Notes: generated by a model not told the origin, from the letters alone. Positions 7,023 to 15,008 are shown, numbered from the stretch's first letter. The stretch is 33,664 nt of DNA from Deltaproteobacteria bacterium (GCA_016875095.1 VGSG01000045.1:1-33664); one strand, 5' to 3'. Program-made: numbers and translations.

Positions 7023-7436
7023 ATGCCTTTTAGAGGCCGTTCATGGTTGAAGAAGGGCGCCGCTTGGCGTCTGACGAGCTTACGCGCGCCGGGGAGAGGA
7101 TTTGGGGACGAAGTGGGATCCAGCGGTTTCAGTGGTAGGGTGACCAACACGAGTCTCCATGAAGTGGTCCAACTGATGTGTATAGGCGGCCATACGCGCC
7201 GACTGCGTGTCAGGAGCGGCACACGAAAGGGCGATATATATTTCCGATCGGGGGAAATCGTCCACGCGCAGAACGGCGCTTCCGAAGGTGAAGTGGCTTT
7301 CTATCAAATCCTGTCCTGGGAGACAGGGGCATTTGACTGCGATGAGGAGGCTCCGCAAGTCGAAACGATACGTGAGAGCTGGGAGTTTCTTCTGATGGAG
7401 AGCATGAGACGAGCGGAAAGCCCCACGCCGATGTGA
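7023..7436 (+). CDS. DUF4388 (PatA-N-terminal-like) domain protein, N-terminus uncertain
   Basis: First gene of the signalling cluster, about 137 residues from ATG 7023. The DUF4388 domain fills the C-terminal 100 residues: FSGRVTNTSLHEVVQLMCIG, RLRVRSGTRKGDIYFRSGEI, VHAQNGASEGEVAFYQILSW. This domain is common in gliding and predatory Deltaproteobacteria and often accompanies small GTPases and receivers; its molecular role is unsettled. The N-terminus is doubtful. Residues before the domain are Arg/Gly-rich and unlike protein, whereas the next frame starting at ATG 7043 (GAGG six bases upstream) reads MVEEGRRLASDELTRAGERI and would join the domain if one G of the run at 7104-7107 were removed. 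A GTG at 7113 is another possible start. There are no membrane segments, so the protein is probably cytosolic. Confidence 0.75.
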   Translation: MPFRGRSWLKKGAAWRLTSLRAPGRGFGDEVGSSGFSGRVTNTSLHEVVQLMCIGGHTRRLRVRSGTRKGDIYFRSGEIVHAQNGASEGEVAFYQILSWETGAFDCDEEAPQVETIRESWEFLLMESMRRAESPTPM

Positions 7437-7724
7437 GAGAGGGCCTGCGCGCCGGAACGTCGGCGAGAGGTCCCGTTGCGGGACTTCAGAGTCCTATTGT
7501 GTAGTCCTAATGAAAGGGCTCGGTATGAAGAGCCTTTGGTCGGGTTTACGTATTGGGAGTAAGGGCTTTCCTGATTCGTTGTAGCTCATTGGCTACAGGA
7601 GTTGGTATATTCGGAGGGGCAGGAAGCCGCCGGTGGAGCTGGACGTGCAACCACGTCCGTTGTGCCACGGACTTTTTCGACCTCGCCAGGGATGATCCAC
7701 GGGTAGGCCGGATGGGATGCGACA
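7437..7724 (+). promoter_or_regulatory. Structured leader of the Roadblock-MglA-kinase genes
   Basis: 288 bases without a gene, containing at least four stem-loops in the sense direction: GTCCCG-TTG-CGGGAC (7470-7484); a bulged stem with arms AAAGGGCTC and GAGCCTTT (7513-7537); GGACGTG-CAAC-CACGTCC (7641-7658); and GTCCGT-TGTGCC-ACGGAC followed by five T (7655-7677). The last two share bases 7655-7658 and cannot form together. I saw no match to the c-di-GMP (GEMM) riboswitch or another known riboswitch core. Confidence 0.5.
7655..7677 (+). terminator. Intrinsic terminator in the leader, possibly conditional
   Basis: Perfect 6-bp stem GTCCGT/ACGGAC, 6-base loop, then TTTTT, ending 47 bases before the Roadblock start. 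The overlapping upstream hairpin at 7641-7658 uses GTCC of the left arm and would act as an antiterminator. Confidence 0.55.
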
Positions 7725-8141
7725 ATGGCTGACATCGTTCTGACAAAACAAACCCTCGATGAGGTGGATAGCGTCCTGTCGGAAATGTTGGACCGAAGCG
7801 GGGCGCACACGGCCCTGCTGATTGACAAATCAGGTCAGATTATCAGCTTTCAGGGGAAGATGGATGCGGAAAAAGTGGCCTCCCTGGCCGCCCTCACCGC
7901 GGCGAACTACGGCGCGACCACGGCTATCGCCCGTCTGTTCGGCGAGGAGGAATTCACGTTGCTTTTCCACAAAGGAAAAGAAGAGAACATACACTTCTCA
8001 AATGTGGGCGAAGAATGTCTGATGATCACCATCTTCAACAATAACACTCATCTCGGTCTGGTAAGGCTAGAGGTCAGGAAGGGTCTGGAGAGAATCGAAG
8101 CTACTTTCGCTAAGAACCTTCGCTCGTGGTTCAACTCATAG
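7725..8141 (+). CDS. Roadblock/LC7 domain protein, candidate GTPase regulator (MglB-like)
   Basis: 138-residue cytosolic protein made of one Roadblock/LC7 domain. It has an N-terminal helix (TLDEVDSVLSEMLDRSGAHT), then ALLIDKSGQIISFQGKMDAE and the helix KVASLAALTAANYGATTAIA, with a second sheet strand EECLMITIFNNNTHLGLVRL. In Myxococcus the Roadblock protein MglB is the GTPase-activating partner of the Ras-like polarity switch MglA. Here the next gene, 60 bases downstream, encodes an MglA-like GTPase, so a GAP or scaffold role is likely. The ATG at 7725 is the first of a strong domain start (MADIVLTKQTLDE); the ribosome site is weak. Expression may be gated by the hairpin pair just upstream. 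Confidence 0.88.
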   Translation: MADIVLTKQTLDEVDSVLSEMLDRSGAHTALLIDKSGQIISFQGKMDAEKVASLAALTAANYGATTAIARLFGEEEFTLLFHKGKEENIHFSNVGEECLMITIFNNNTHLGLVRLEVRKGLERIEATFAKNLRSWFNS

Positions 8142-8201
8142 AGACTGTGTCATGGGGATGCGAGATCACGATCCTTCGGCGGAGATAACAGGAACGCCTT
8201 C

Positions 8202-8837
8202 ATGGCAATAATAAGTTTTCGATCGGACGAGATACACTGCAAGATTGTCTACTATGGGCCTGGTCGAGGTGGTAAGACCACGAATCTGATAGCGTTGCAC
8301 AAGGCGCTGGGAAGTCAGGTGCGAGGAGAACTTCTCTCCATAGACACAGCGGGAGACCGCACGTTGTTTTTTGATTTTCTTCCCATGGATCTTGGAGTCA
8401 TTGGGAAGTTCAGGATCAAGATCTCACTTTACACGGTCCCCGGGCAGGTGCGCTACAACGATACGAGAAAACTTGTGTTGAAGGGCGTTGATGGTATTGC
8501 CTTCGTAGCGGACTCTCTGGAAGCGAGACGGCAAAACAATCTGGACAGTTTAAAGAATCTCATCGATAATCTTGCCGACCAGGGAAAGGATCTTTCCACA
8601 TTGCCTTTGGTCGTGCAGTACAATAAGCGTGATTTGGAAGACAGCAAAGTGCCTGTGCTCTCAATCGATGAACTGGAAAGGGACCTCAACAGCCACGGGA
8701 AGTATCCGGCCTTTCCGGCCAGCGCGCTGCGGGGAGAAGGAGTGAGGGAGACCTTCAAGAAGGTCTGCATGATGACCGTGGTTGACGTAAGCACAAGACT
8801 CCTGAAGGACAAGACGCTGCAGGCATCCAGCAAGTGA
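8202..8837 (+). CDS. mglA: MglA-like small Ras-superfamily GTPase
   Basis: 211-residue GTP-binding switch protein, close in length to MglA. The P-loop is GPGRGGKTTN (residues 19-28). The switch I region includes DTAGDRTLFFDFLP, the G3 motif is the MglA-type TVPGQ (78-82) in place of Ras DTAGQ, the G4 motif is NKRD (141-144), and the G5-like SAL is at 174-176. MglA proteins set cell polarity and motility in Myxococcus and have relatives in many non-motile bacteria, so a motility role is not implied by sequence alone. It follows the Roadblock gene and is followed after 28 bases by the CheW-like gene. ATG at 8202 begins the family-typical MAIISFRSDEIHCKIVYYGPG. All nucleotide-binding motifs are intact, so an active GTPase is expected. 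Confidence 0.93.
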   Translation: MAIISFRSDEIHCKIVYYGPGRGGKTTNLIALHKALGSQVRGELLSIDTAGDRTLFFDFLPMDLGVIGKFRIKISLYTVPGQVRYNDTRKLVLKGVDGIAFVADSLEARRQNNLDSLKNLIDNLADQGKDLSTLPLVVQYNKRDLEDSKVPVLSIDELERDLNSHGKYPAFPASALRGEGVRETFKKVCMMTVVDVSTRLLKDKTLQASSK

Positions 8838-8865
8838 CTTGGACAAACGCCTCAGGGGAATAGCC

Positions 8866-10173
8866 GTGGCCGAGAACAAGAAGTTCAAATCGCCGTCGGA
8901 ACTGGGAAGCGCCGTAGGACAGAAGATCGACGAGATTTTTGGCGAGTCCGTGTCGGAAGAGTCCGTTATCATGTCGACTCACCAGCCCGGACCGGCGCAG
9001 AAGTCCACGGCCGTAGCGCAGGACCGAGTTGGATCGACGGACGCGGCATCGAGAGGCGTCCGTGGCCCTATTCCTTCCGGCCCGTCTCCGAAGAGTCCGA
9101 CTCCCAGGCCACGAGGCCCGCAGGCCGCTGGAGCAAACGCTGAGAGGCCCGCATCTCTTGAGCGCCTGATTGACCAGACCGAAGCGCTCGTTCTCGAACT
9201 GGAATGGGAAACAAGCCCAAACGCTACGAACGCATTGGCGTTCAAACTCAAGGAGCTGGAAGCGATTCTTCCTGAAAAGGGTCCGGCTCGAGTTGCCGTG
9301 CAGATGAGTCGGCGCGTATTGGAAGCTTTGAGAAAAGGCGCGCCGCCGCATCCTCGGGTGGCCCAGTTGCTCCAAGGAAGCATTTCAATTGCGAGGCAGA
9401 CTTTGGAATCAGGGGGCAGGCGGCCCGTCGATCCGGCAGTTTTCAATAGCCTCAATGAACAGTATAAGCACATCATGGCCTCGTCAATGGCTCGAGACGC
9501 GAGGGATAGCGGCTCTGGCGCGCCTACCACGGGTGAAGTCCCGCTCGAGCAACTGGTTGGCAACGTAGGCGGCGCTTTGAGCGCTCTTGACGAAGTGACC
9601 CAGCGACTGGCAAAGATCGTCGGCGTTCTTCGGAAAGGGGGCGAGATGTCTCGGGATGAGGTCACTCGAAGATTGAGCACCGTTGAGACACTTCTGGCTC
9701 AGCGAGTAGGGCAGCTTTCCGCGGCCCACCGCCGCCTGGCCGAGATAGGAACAGAGGCCAATCGCGGCCCGCTTCCGGGTCGACTTCCCGACAAGGACCG
9801 TTTCGGTCCCGACGGTCTGCTCTTGATCTCTTGGAGCGGCATTCCGATTGCCGTCCCGTCCTCCTTCGTTTCCGCGCTCTATCCTTTGCCCAAACCGCAG
9901 GCTGCGCAACTGGACGGGAAACAAAGCATCATGCTGGGAAATCGTGAAATTCCGCGGCTCCCCCTGAGGCCTCCCCGCGGGTCCAGACAACAGGAACAGC
10001 CTCCTCCCAGTTGGCTGATCCATCTGGCAATGGGTGGACGGGAATTCTATCTACTGGCGGAGAGGGCCCTAGGCTACCGACGCCTGCCCAAGGGGGTGGA
10101 TATCCAGCGTCAGGGCACTATGCGAATCGGCGCCACCTCGTACACCGTGCTGAACCAAGCGACCATAAGTTAG
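8866..10173 (+). CDS. Unrecognised signalling protein with a divergent CheW-like C-terminus
   Basis: 435 residues from GTG 8866, chosen because AGGGGA lies six bases upstream; a TTG at 8839 would add nine residues without a ribosome site. The first 110 residues are Pro/Ser/Gly-rich and probably disordered. The middle is helical, with a candidate coiled-coil around RRLSTVETLLAQRVGQLSAA. The last 120 residues (from GPDGLLLISWSGIPIAVPSS) follow the strand pattern of a CheW fold: a first strand and 'VSALYPLP', then NREIPRLPLR, WLIHLAMGGREFYLLAERAL and a final GTMRIGATSYTVLN. This CheW assignment is my pattern reading and is not proven. It sits between the GTPase and kinase genes, 20 bases before the kinase start, so it may be an adaptor linking them. 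Confidence 0.7.
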   Translation: MAENKKFKSPSELGSAVGQKIDEIFGESVSEESVIMSTHQPGPAQKSTAVAQDRVGSTDAASRGVRGPIPSGPSPKSPTPRPRGPQAAGANAERPASLERLIDQTEALVLELEWETSPNATNALAFKLKELEAILPEKGPARVAVQMSRRVLEALRKGAPPHPRVAQLLQGSISIARQTLESGGRRPVDPAVFNSLNEQYKHIMASSMARDARDSGSGAPTTGEVPLEQLVGNVGGALSALDEVTQRLAKIVGVLRKGGEMSRDEVTRRLSTVETLLAQRVGQLSAAHRRLAEIGTEANRGPLPGRLPDKDRFGPDGLLLISWSGIPIAVPSSFVSALYPLPKPQAAQLDGKQSIMLGNREIPRLPLRPPRGSRQQEQPPPSWLIHLAMGGREFYLLAERALGYRRLPKGVDIQRQGTMRIGATSYTVLNQATIS

Positions 10174-10192
10174 TCGCATCCACCGGGAATTA

Positions 10193-11980
10193 ATGTCGGC
10201 CGACCAATCCAGAGAAACCCCTTCGAGTCAGAAACCGCACTCGACGTTCAATCCGATCAAAATCGGCCGTTACTATCTCGTGGACCGGATAGCGCGCGGC
10301 GGGATGTCGGAGGTATTCCTCGCCAAGACGGTGGGGTTTGGCGGCTTTCAGAAACCGCTTGTCATCAAGAAGTTGCTTTCTGAACTCTCCTCCTTGCCCC
10401 GTTATGTGAAACGATTTGTCAACGAAGCCCAGACACTCGCCCGGCTGAATCACCCAAACATCGTTCAAGTGATCGACGCGGGCTTCATCGGAGGTCAGCG
10501 CTACATAGCGCTGGAATACGTGGAAGGCCGCAGCGCGGCGCACATGCTGTCGAAGGCTAAGAAAAAAGGAAAATTGCCTTCGCCGGAATTTGCGGTGCGC
10601 CTTGTGCTCCAGGTGGCCTGCGGCCTGGCTTATGCGCATCGCACGGAGCGCCTTCGGGGTGAGAGCCGGTCCCTGGTTCATCAGGACATTAATTCGTTCA
10701 ACGTGATGGTCTCTTATTCGGGCGATGTGAAGATCATCGACTTCGGAATAGCCCGCATGCTTCCGGCCCACAGCGATGACGAGGAGCTGCCCGTCGCAGG
10801 AAAACTGCTTTATTTCTCTCCGGAACAGCTCCAGGGGAAGCCGGTGGATTTAAGGGTCGATGTCTATGGGATCGGCATGCTCCTGCACGAATTGCTCACC
10901 GGCGAGCGGCTTTTCGAGCATGGCAACAACGTCGGCGAGACCATGAAGATGATCCTCGAATCGGACGTGGCGGGCAAGATCCTAGCCAACGAGCGACTCC
11001 ACCCCGATCTCAAACCGATTCTGATAAAGGCCACCGCGCTGGAGCCGGAAGCCCGCTACGGCAGCATGGAAGAGATCATCGATGAACTCTTGTCGGTGGC
11101 CAAGAGATGTGATTTCGAACTGGAAGGACGAGTTCATGCCGAGTACATGAGGGAAGTCTTCGAAAGGGAAATCCAGGTCGATCGTCGGCGCATGCAGCGG
11201 CTGTGGGACTGGACCCCGTCAGACCAGACGGCTGTCGAGGCCGACGCCCCGGCCGCGCATGATGACACAACCGGCGGCCCGCACGACCTTCTGGCCAGGT
11301 TGTCCGGCTTTCTCGCCCAAGATCAGGGTCAGAAAGGCCGGCCCTCGGCCGCGCCGAAGAAAGGGTTTCCTAGACTTCTTCGGGTCCCTGCGGGACGCAC
11401 CATATTCCGGCAGGGCGATCCCAGTCTTTTCTTGTATGTTATTCAGAGCGGCAAAGTCAGCCTCTCCCTGCGGACAGGTCGCAACGTCCGAACCGTGGCT
11501 GTGTTGGGGGAGGGCGATATGTTTGGAGAAACCGCGATCTTAACCGAGGGCCGGAGGCCGCTGACGGCGAAAGCCAGAGAAAAGAGCGTCCTGTATTGTC
11601 TTGACAGAGGCGCTTTCCTGGGGCTTCTGGACGAGAATATCAGTAGGGAAGTCTTCTCACGTCTGGTGGGAAGGATCAAACGCCTGGTGACGGCTCTGGC
11701 GAGCGCTCTGCTGGACGATCCTATTGCCCGTCTCCTGCACGCTCTGCTGACGCTTCAGAGTCAGGCGAGCCTCCAGGGTGGTTCGGTGGTGGATTTTGCG
11801 GAACTCAAGGAGTTGACTCGACTCCCGGACGATGAACAGCTCGTCAAATATCTCACGAAGCTTGAAGCGCTCGACGCTGTGCTGATCCGGAACACTTCAG
11901 TGGTCATCAAGGACTACGAAAAGGTCGAGAACATTTTCCACGTGCTCGTCGGAGCAGGCAAGCTTAGTCTTCGATTATAG
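10193..11980 (+). CDS. Ser/Thr protein kinase fused to a cyclic-nucleotide-binding domain and helical tail
   Basis: 595-residue cytosolic multidomain protein; I see no membrane segment. The kinase domain spans about residues 24-305: IARGGMSEVFLA (Gly-rich loop), K59 in LVIKK, E78 of helix C, DFG at 183-185 and SPE at 209-211. The catalytic loop reads HQD-INSFN (163-170): the aspartate and Asn are kept, but the usual Arg of HRD is Gln and the loop Lys is missing. A linker (about 340-392) leads to a cNMP-binding domain (about 395-480) with GEGDMFGETAILTEGRRPLT, the phosphate-binding cassette form of CRP-like proteins. The last 100 residues resemble the helical/winged-helix part of such regulators, but I see no certain DNA-binding helix. 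ATG 10193 has GGGA five bases upstream. It is the last gene of the tight cluster and probably its output. Confidence 0.9.
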   Translation: MSADQSRETPSSQKPHSTFNPIKIGRYYLVDRIARGGMSEVFLAKTVGFGGFQKPLVIKKLLSELSSLPRYVKRFVNEAQTLARLNHPNIVQVIDAGFIGGQRYIALEYVEGRSAAHMLSKAKKKGKLPSPEFAVRLVLQVACGLAYAHRTERLRGESRSLVHQDINSFNVMVSYSGDVKIIDFGIARMLPAHSDDEELPVAGKLLYFSPEQLQGKPVDLRVDVYGIGMLLHELLTGERLFEHGNNVGETMKMILESDVAGKILANERLHPDLKPILIKATALEPEARYGSMEEIIDELLSVAKRCDFELEGRVHAEYMREVFEREIQVDRRRMQRLWDWTPSDQTAVEADAPAAHDDTTGGPHDLLARLSGFLAQDQGQKGRPSAAPKKGFPRLLRVPAGRTIFRQGDPSLFLYVIQSGKVSLSLRTGRNVRTVAVLGEGDMFGETAILTEGRRPLTAKAREKSVLYCLDRGAFLGLLDENISREVFSRLVGRIKRLVTALASALLDDPIARLLHALLTLQSQASLQGGSVVDFAELKELTRLPDDEQLVKYLTKLEALDAVLIRNTSVVIKDYEKVENIFHVLVGAGKLSLRL

Positions 11981-12049
11981 CCCGGTGGCCCATTTATTTG
12001 CCGAGCGCCCTGCCACGACTCGCAGCGACGCCTGGATGAGGCAAAAAGA

Positions 12050-12778
12050 ATGAGAGTAATCGTCATCAATGCAGCGCCGAGGATGGAAACCGGCAATACT
12101 CAGATGATCCTGACCCCCTTTTTGGTGGGAATGCGAGATCAGGGAACTCGGGTGGATCTGGCGGTGCTGGGACGCAAGAAGATCAAGCCCTGCATCGGGT
12201 GCTTCACGTGCTATGCCCAGACACCGGGCGTCTGCATTCATCAAGATGATATGTCTGCTCTGAACGAGCGGATCCGCGCTTCGGACGCGTTGGTCCTCGC
12301 CACTCCCCTCTACCTGGACGGCATGACTAATCTCGCGAAAGCGTTTGTTGACCGGCTTGTGACCTTTCTGGATCCGCACTTCGTCGACTGCGACGGCGGT
12401 CTGAGACATCCGCTGAGGTGGCGTTTCCCCAAGAAGCTGTTCCTTGTGTCGATCTGCGGTTACCCCGGTCTTCGCAACTTTGACCCGATCCTGTTGCATA
12501 TGGAGAGAATCGCGATCAACCTTCACACCGAATTTGTAGGCGCGCTTCTCCGGCCGGCGGTCTTCTCCTGTCTCCTGACGAAAAAATATCCCGAGCGAGT
12601 CAAAGGTGTGATGGACGCAGTCAGGACCGCGGGAGAAGAGTTTGCTCGGAAAGGGAAAGTCTCACGCGGGGTCTTCGAGGCCGCGGCCGCGGACATTTGC
12701 GCCGTAGAGGAACTGAGGGAAATCGCCAACGCCTACTGGGACCGTGAACTGGACAGACATGGTGACCGGCCCGCCTAG
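12050..12778 (+). CDS. NAD(P)H-dependent FMN reductase / iron-sulfur flavoprotein-like protein
   Basis: 242-residue flavodoxin-fold oxidoreductase. The N-terminus MRVIVINAAPRMETGNTQMI is the FMN-phosphate loop of the family, and ATPLYLDGMTNLAKAFVDRL is the second FMN-contact region. Four cysteines, C48-xx-C51-xx-C54-x7-C62 (KPCIGCFTCYAQTPGVC), match the compact CX2CX2CX4-7C motif that binds [4Fe-4S] in iron-sulfur flavoproteins of anaerobes. This suggests an electron carrier or oxygen/peroxide-related reductase, though some family members keep these Cys without a proven cluster. It starts 69 bases after the kinase stop (ATG 12050, GAGG nine bases upstream) and may be read through from the signalling cluster. 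The physiological partner is unknown. Confidence 0.85.
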   Translation: MRVIVINAAPRMETGNTQMILTPFLVGMRDQGTRVDLAVLGRKKIKPCIGCFTCYAQTPGVCIHQDDMSALNERIRASDALVLATPLYLDGMTNLAKAFVDRLVTFLDPHFVDCDGGLRHPLRWRFPKKLFLVSICGYPGLRNFDPILLHMERIAINLHTEFVGALLRPAVFSCLLTKKYPERVKGVMDAVRTAGEEFARKGKVSRGVFEAAAADICAVEELREIANAYWDRELDRHGDRPA

Positions 12779-12909
12779 GTCTCGAAACTACTCTAAGATC
12801 CATAAGCCTCAGAAGGACACAGATCCGTTTGATGTCCTCGACTTCAGCCCGACCACTTATTACTGACGCAGGGCTCACCCGGCCACGTTTAACCGGTCAC
12901 TTGGAGAGC

Positions 12910-14994
12910 ATGTGCATACGTTCCGGTAAGTCCCCCCACGCGGGCACGGCGCATATCCTGGGCATCCTCGTGATGATGTTCCTGTTCTTTCCTGGGAGAC
13001 TGTTTGCAGGCGGAGTGCTGCACGTCTTTCCACCCCAGCTTGGGACGGATGTCTTCCCTGTCGCCCGTCTGGCGGTCCACACGTCCCGAGCCCTGATCAC
13101 GGTCCATGACTCCTCCGTCGAATATCGAATCGATCAGACCTTCTTTAATGACAACCAGTTTCCCCTGAAGGGCATTTATTTACTGCCCGTTGAAGACGAG
13201 GTTTCCGCGGTCGCGGAAGTTCAGGTTGACGGAGTCACGTCGCCTTTCCGGATAACTGGGCCTGATGCCTTCTTTGGGAGACTCAAAGAGCTTTCGCGCG
13301 AGATGAAGGACTCGTCGCTATTGGGGCTCGCGGGGAAACGTCTGTTGGTGGTGGACCCGATCACTCTAGGAATCTCGCAGCAGAGGACCGTCCGCATCCG
13401 ATACGCAAAAAAGATTTCTGCGTCCGACGATGTGCTTGAAATCGCCCTGCCGTTGGACGGCGAGCGTTTTTCCCTTGGGCCCGTGGGCTTGCTGAATATC
13501 CGCGTCCGTTTCGCCCTGTCGCGACCTGTGCGAACGGTGATATCTCCGTCTCACCATATAGTGATTCATCGGGAGGCGACTCACAGATGCCTTGTGCAGA
13601 TGGAAGCCCGTGAGCAGCCCGTACGTGACGACTTTCGGCTGCTCGCAACCTTTTCGGGTGATCAGCTTAACGTAAGGCTTTTTACCCACCGGCAGCCGAA
13701 TCGGGAAGGTTTCTTTATGGCGCTCATCGAATCTCCCGCTATGCCGGAAAGGGCCAGCGAGCCGGAAAAAGATGTGGTCTTCCTTCTCGACACCTCGGGC
13801 AGCTTGGGTGACAAGGCGTTCGGCATGGCCAAGGATGCCGTGGTCTACTGTCTAGACCGGCTCCGCCCGCGGGACAGGTTCAACGTAATCACGACGGGAA
13901 CGCGGGTGTCGGCTCTGACCAAGGGCCTTGTGGCGGCCACGGAGGCTAATATCTCCGATGCCGTCCGATTTGTGGATACACTGCCCTCCGGAGGTGGAAC
14001 AGACCTCTATGGCGGCTTGATGAGCGCTATGGATCAGTTCACGGGTCGCAAGAGGCCCAGCTTCATCATGCTGACGGGGGACGGGAAGGCCACAGTGGGT
14101 ATCACAGACCCCGCCAGTATCCTCGACGATGTGAAGCGCCAAAATAAAGTAGACGCGAGGATTTTCGCGCTTGCCTTTGGGACCCACGCCGAGATTGCCT
14201 TATTGGACAAACTCACGGTGGCAGCCAAAGGCAAGCTGTTCCACGTGGGCGCGCGCGAAGCTTTCGACAGTCAACTCCAAAATTTCTTCGCCGCGATTTC
14301 CAGACCTCCTATTTCGGCCATTTCGATGCAGTTTCAGGAAGTGAAAACCGAGCAAGTCATTCCCGTTCGGATTCCTGATCCGTTTCGGGAAGAGACGGTC
14401 TTTGTGTTCGGCCGATATTCGACGAGCAAGGAGACGCAGTCCCAGGTTCGTCTTACGGCAAAGACCGCCGGCGGCGCCGTTGTTACGGTAGGCCGGCCTG
14501 CAACTTTTCCTCTCGCCGCTCAGGCACGGCCTTACATTGCGAGCCTCTGGGGCATGCGCAAACTTGCAGAACTCCTTGAACAGTATCATCTCACAGGGAG
14601 CGAGGCGCCGGTCGCGGATGAGATCGGGTTGCTGGCAAAGCAGTTCGGTCTCAGGAACCCCCTGCTTCCCACCAGCGCCGGCGCGGATAGGCCCGGACCG
14701 CCATATTTGAAGAGCGGTAGCCTCTTGTGGACTCTCAAGACTTCACTGGTTCCCGCTGATATCTATTCCGGCTCTTATCGGGTTATTGGCGGAAAAGTAT
14801 TTCGATCCGAGCAAGGGCAGTGGATCGATACGTCGTACGACCCGACGATGAAGACCATCGCCGTGGATTTCCTGGGGGACGTATATTTCGAGCTCCTGCG
14901 GAAGGAACCTCATCTCGGCCCCTGGCTCGTTCTCGGTCCCCGGGTGACTCTTGTGCGCGGAGAAGAAGCGCTCTCAGTAAGACAAGAGCCTTGA
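12910..14994 (+). CDS. Exported VIT and von Willebrand factor A domain protein
   Basis: 694 residues from ATG 12910, chosen because GGAG lies four bases upstream and a signal peptide follows directly (MCIRSGKSPHAG, then a hydrophobic core ILGILVMMFLFF, ending near GRLFAGG). An earlier TTG/ATG pair at 12829-12834 would bury that signal. After the signal comes a VIT domain (about residues 35-165; for example SVEYRIDQTFFNDNQFPLKG and IYLLPVEDEVSAVAEVQVDG), as in inter-alpha-trypsin inhibitor heavy chains. The VWA domain follows (about 288-460) with an intact metal-ion site: DTSGS at 294-298 and later GGGTDLYGG. The C-terminal 200 residues are not assigned. Such proteins bind other proteins at the cell surface or in the periplasm. 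It lies 131 bases after the reductase gene and converges with the helicase gene, only 14 bases away. Confidence 0.88.
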   Translation: MCIRSGKSPHAGTAHILGILVMMFLFFPGRLFAGGVLHVFPPQLGTDVFPVARLAVHTSRALITVHDSSVEYRIDQTFFNDNQFPLKGIYLLPVEDEVSAVAEVQVDGVTSPFRITGPDAFFGRLKELSREMKDSSLLGLAGKRLLVVDPITLGISQQRTVRIRYAKKISASDDVLEIALPLDGERFSLGPVGLLNIRVRFALSRPVRTVISPSHHIVIHREATHRCLVQMEAREQPVRDDFRLLATFSGDQLNVRLFTHRQPNREGFFMALIESPAMPERASEPEKDVVFLLDTSGSLGDKAFGMAKDAVVYCLDRLRPRDRFNVITTGTRVSALTKGLVAATEANISDAVRFVDTLPSGGGTDLYGGLMSAMDQFTGRKRPSFIMLTGDGKATVGITDPASILDDVKRQNKVDARIFALAFGTHAEIALLDKLTVAAKGKLFHVGAREAFDSQLQNFFAAISRPPISAISMQFQEVKTEQVIPVRIPDPFREETVFVFGRYSTSKETQSQVRLTAKTAGGAVVTVGRPATFPLAAQARPYIASLWGMRKLAELLEQYHLTGSEAPVADEIGLLAKQFGLRNPLLPTSAGADRPGPPYLKSGSLLWTLKTSLVPADIYSGSYRVIGGKVFRSEQGQWIDTSYDPTMKTIAVDFLGDVYFELLRKEPHLGPWLVLGPRVTLVRGEEALSVRQEP

Positions 14995-15008
14995 GACCTT
15001 CGGTTGTT

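Noticed and set aside
7437-7724. c-di-GMP or other known riboswitch in the Roadblock leader
   Set aside because: None of the conserved cores I know are present; only the hairpin pair is supported.
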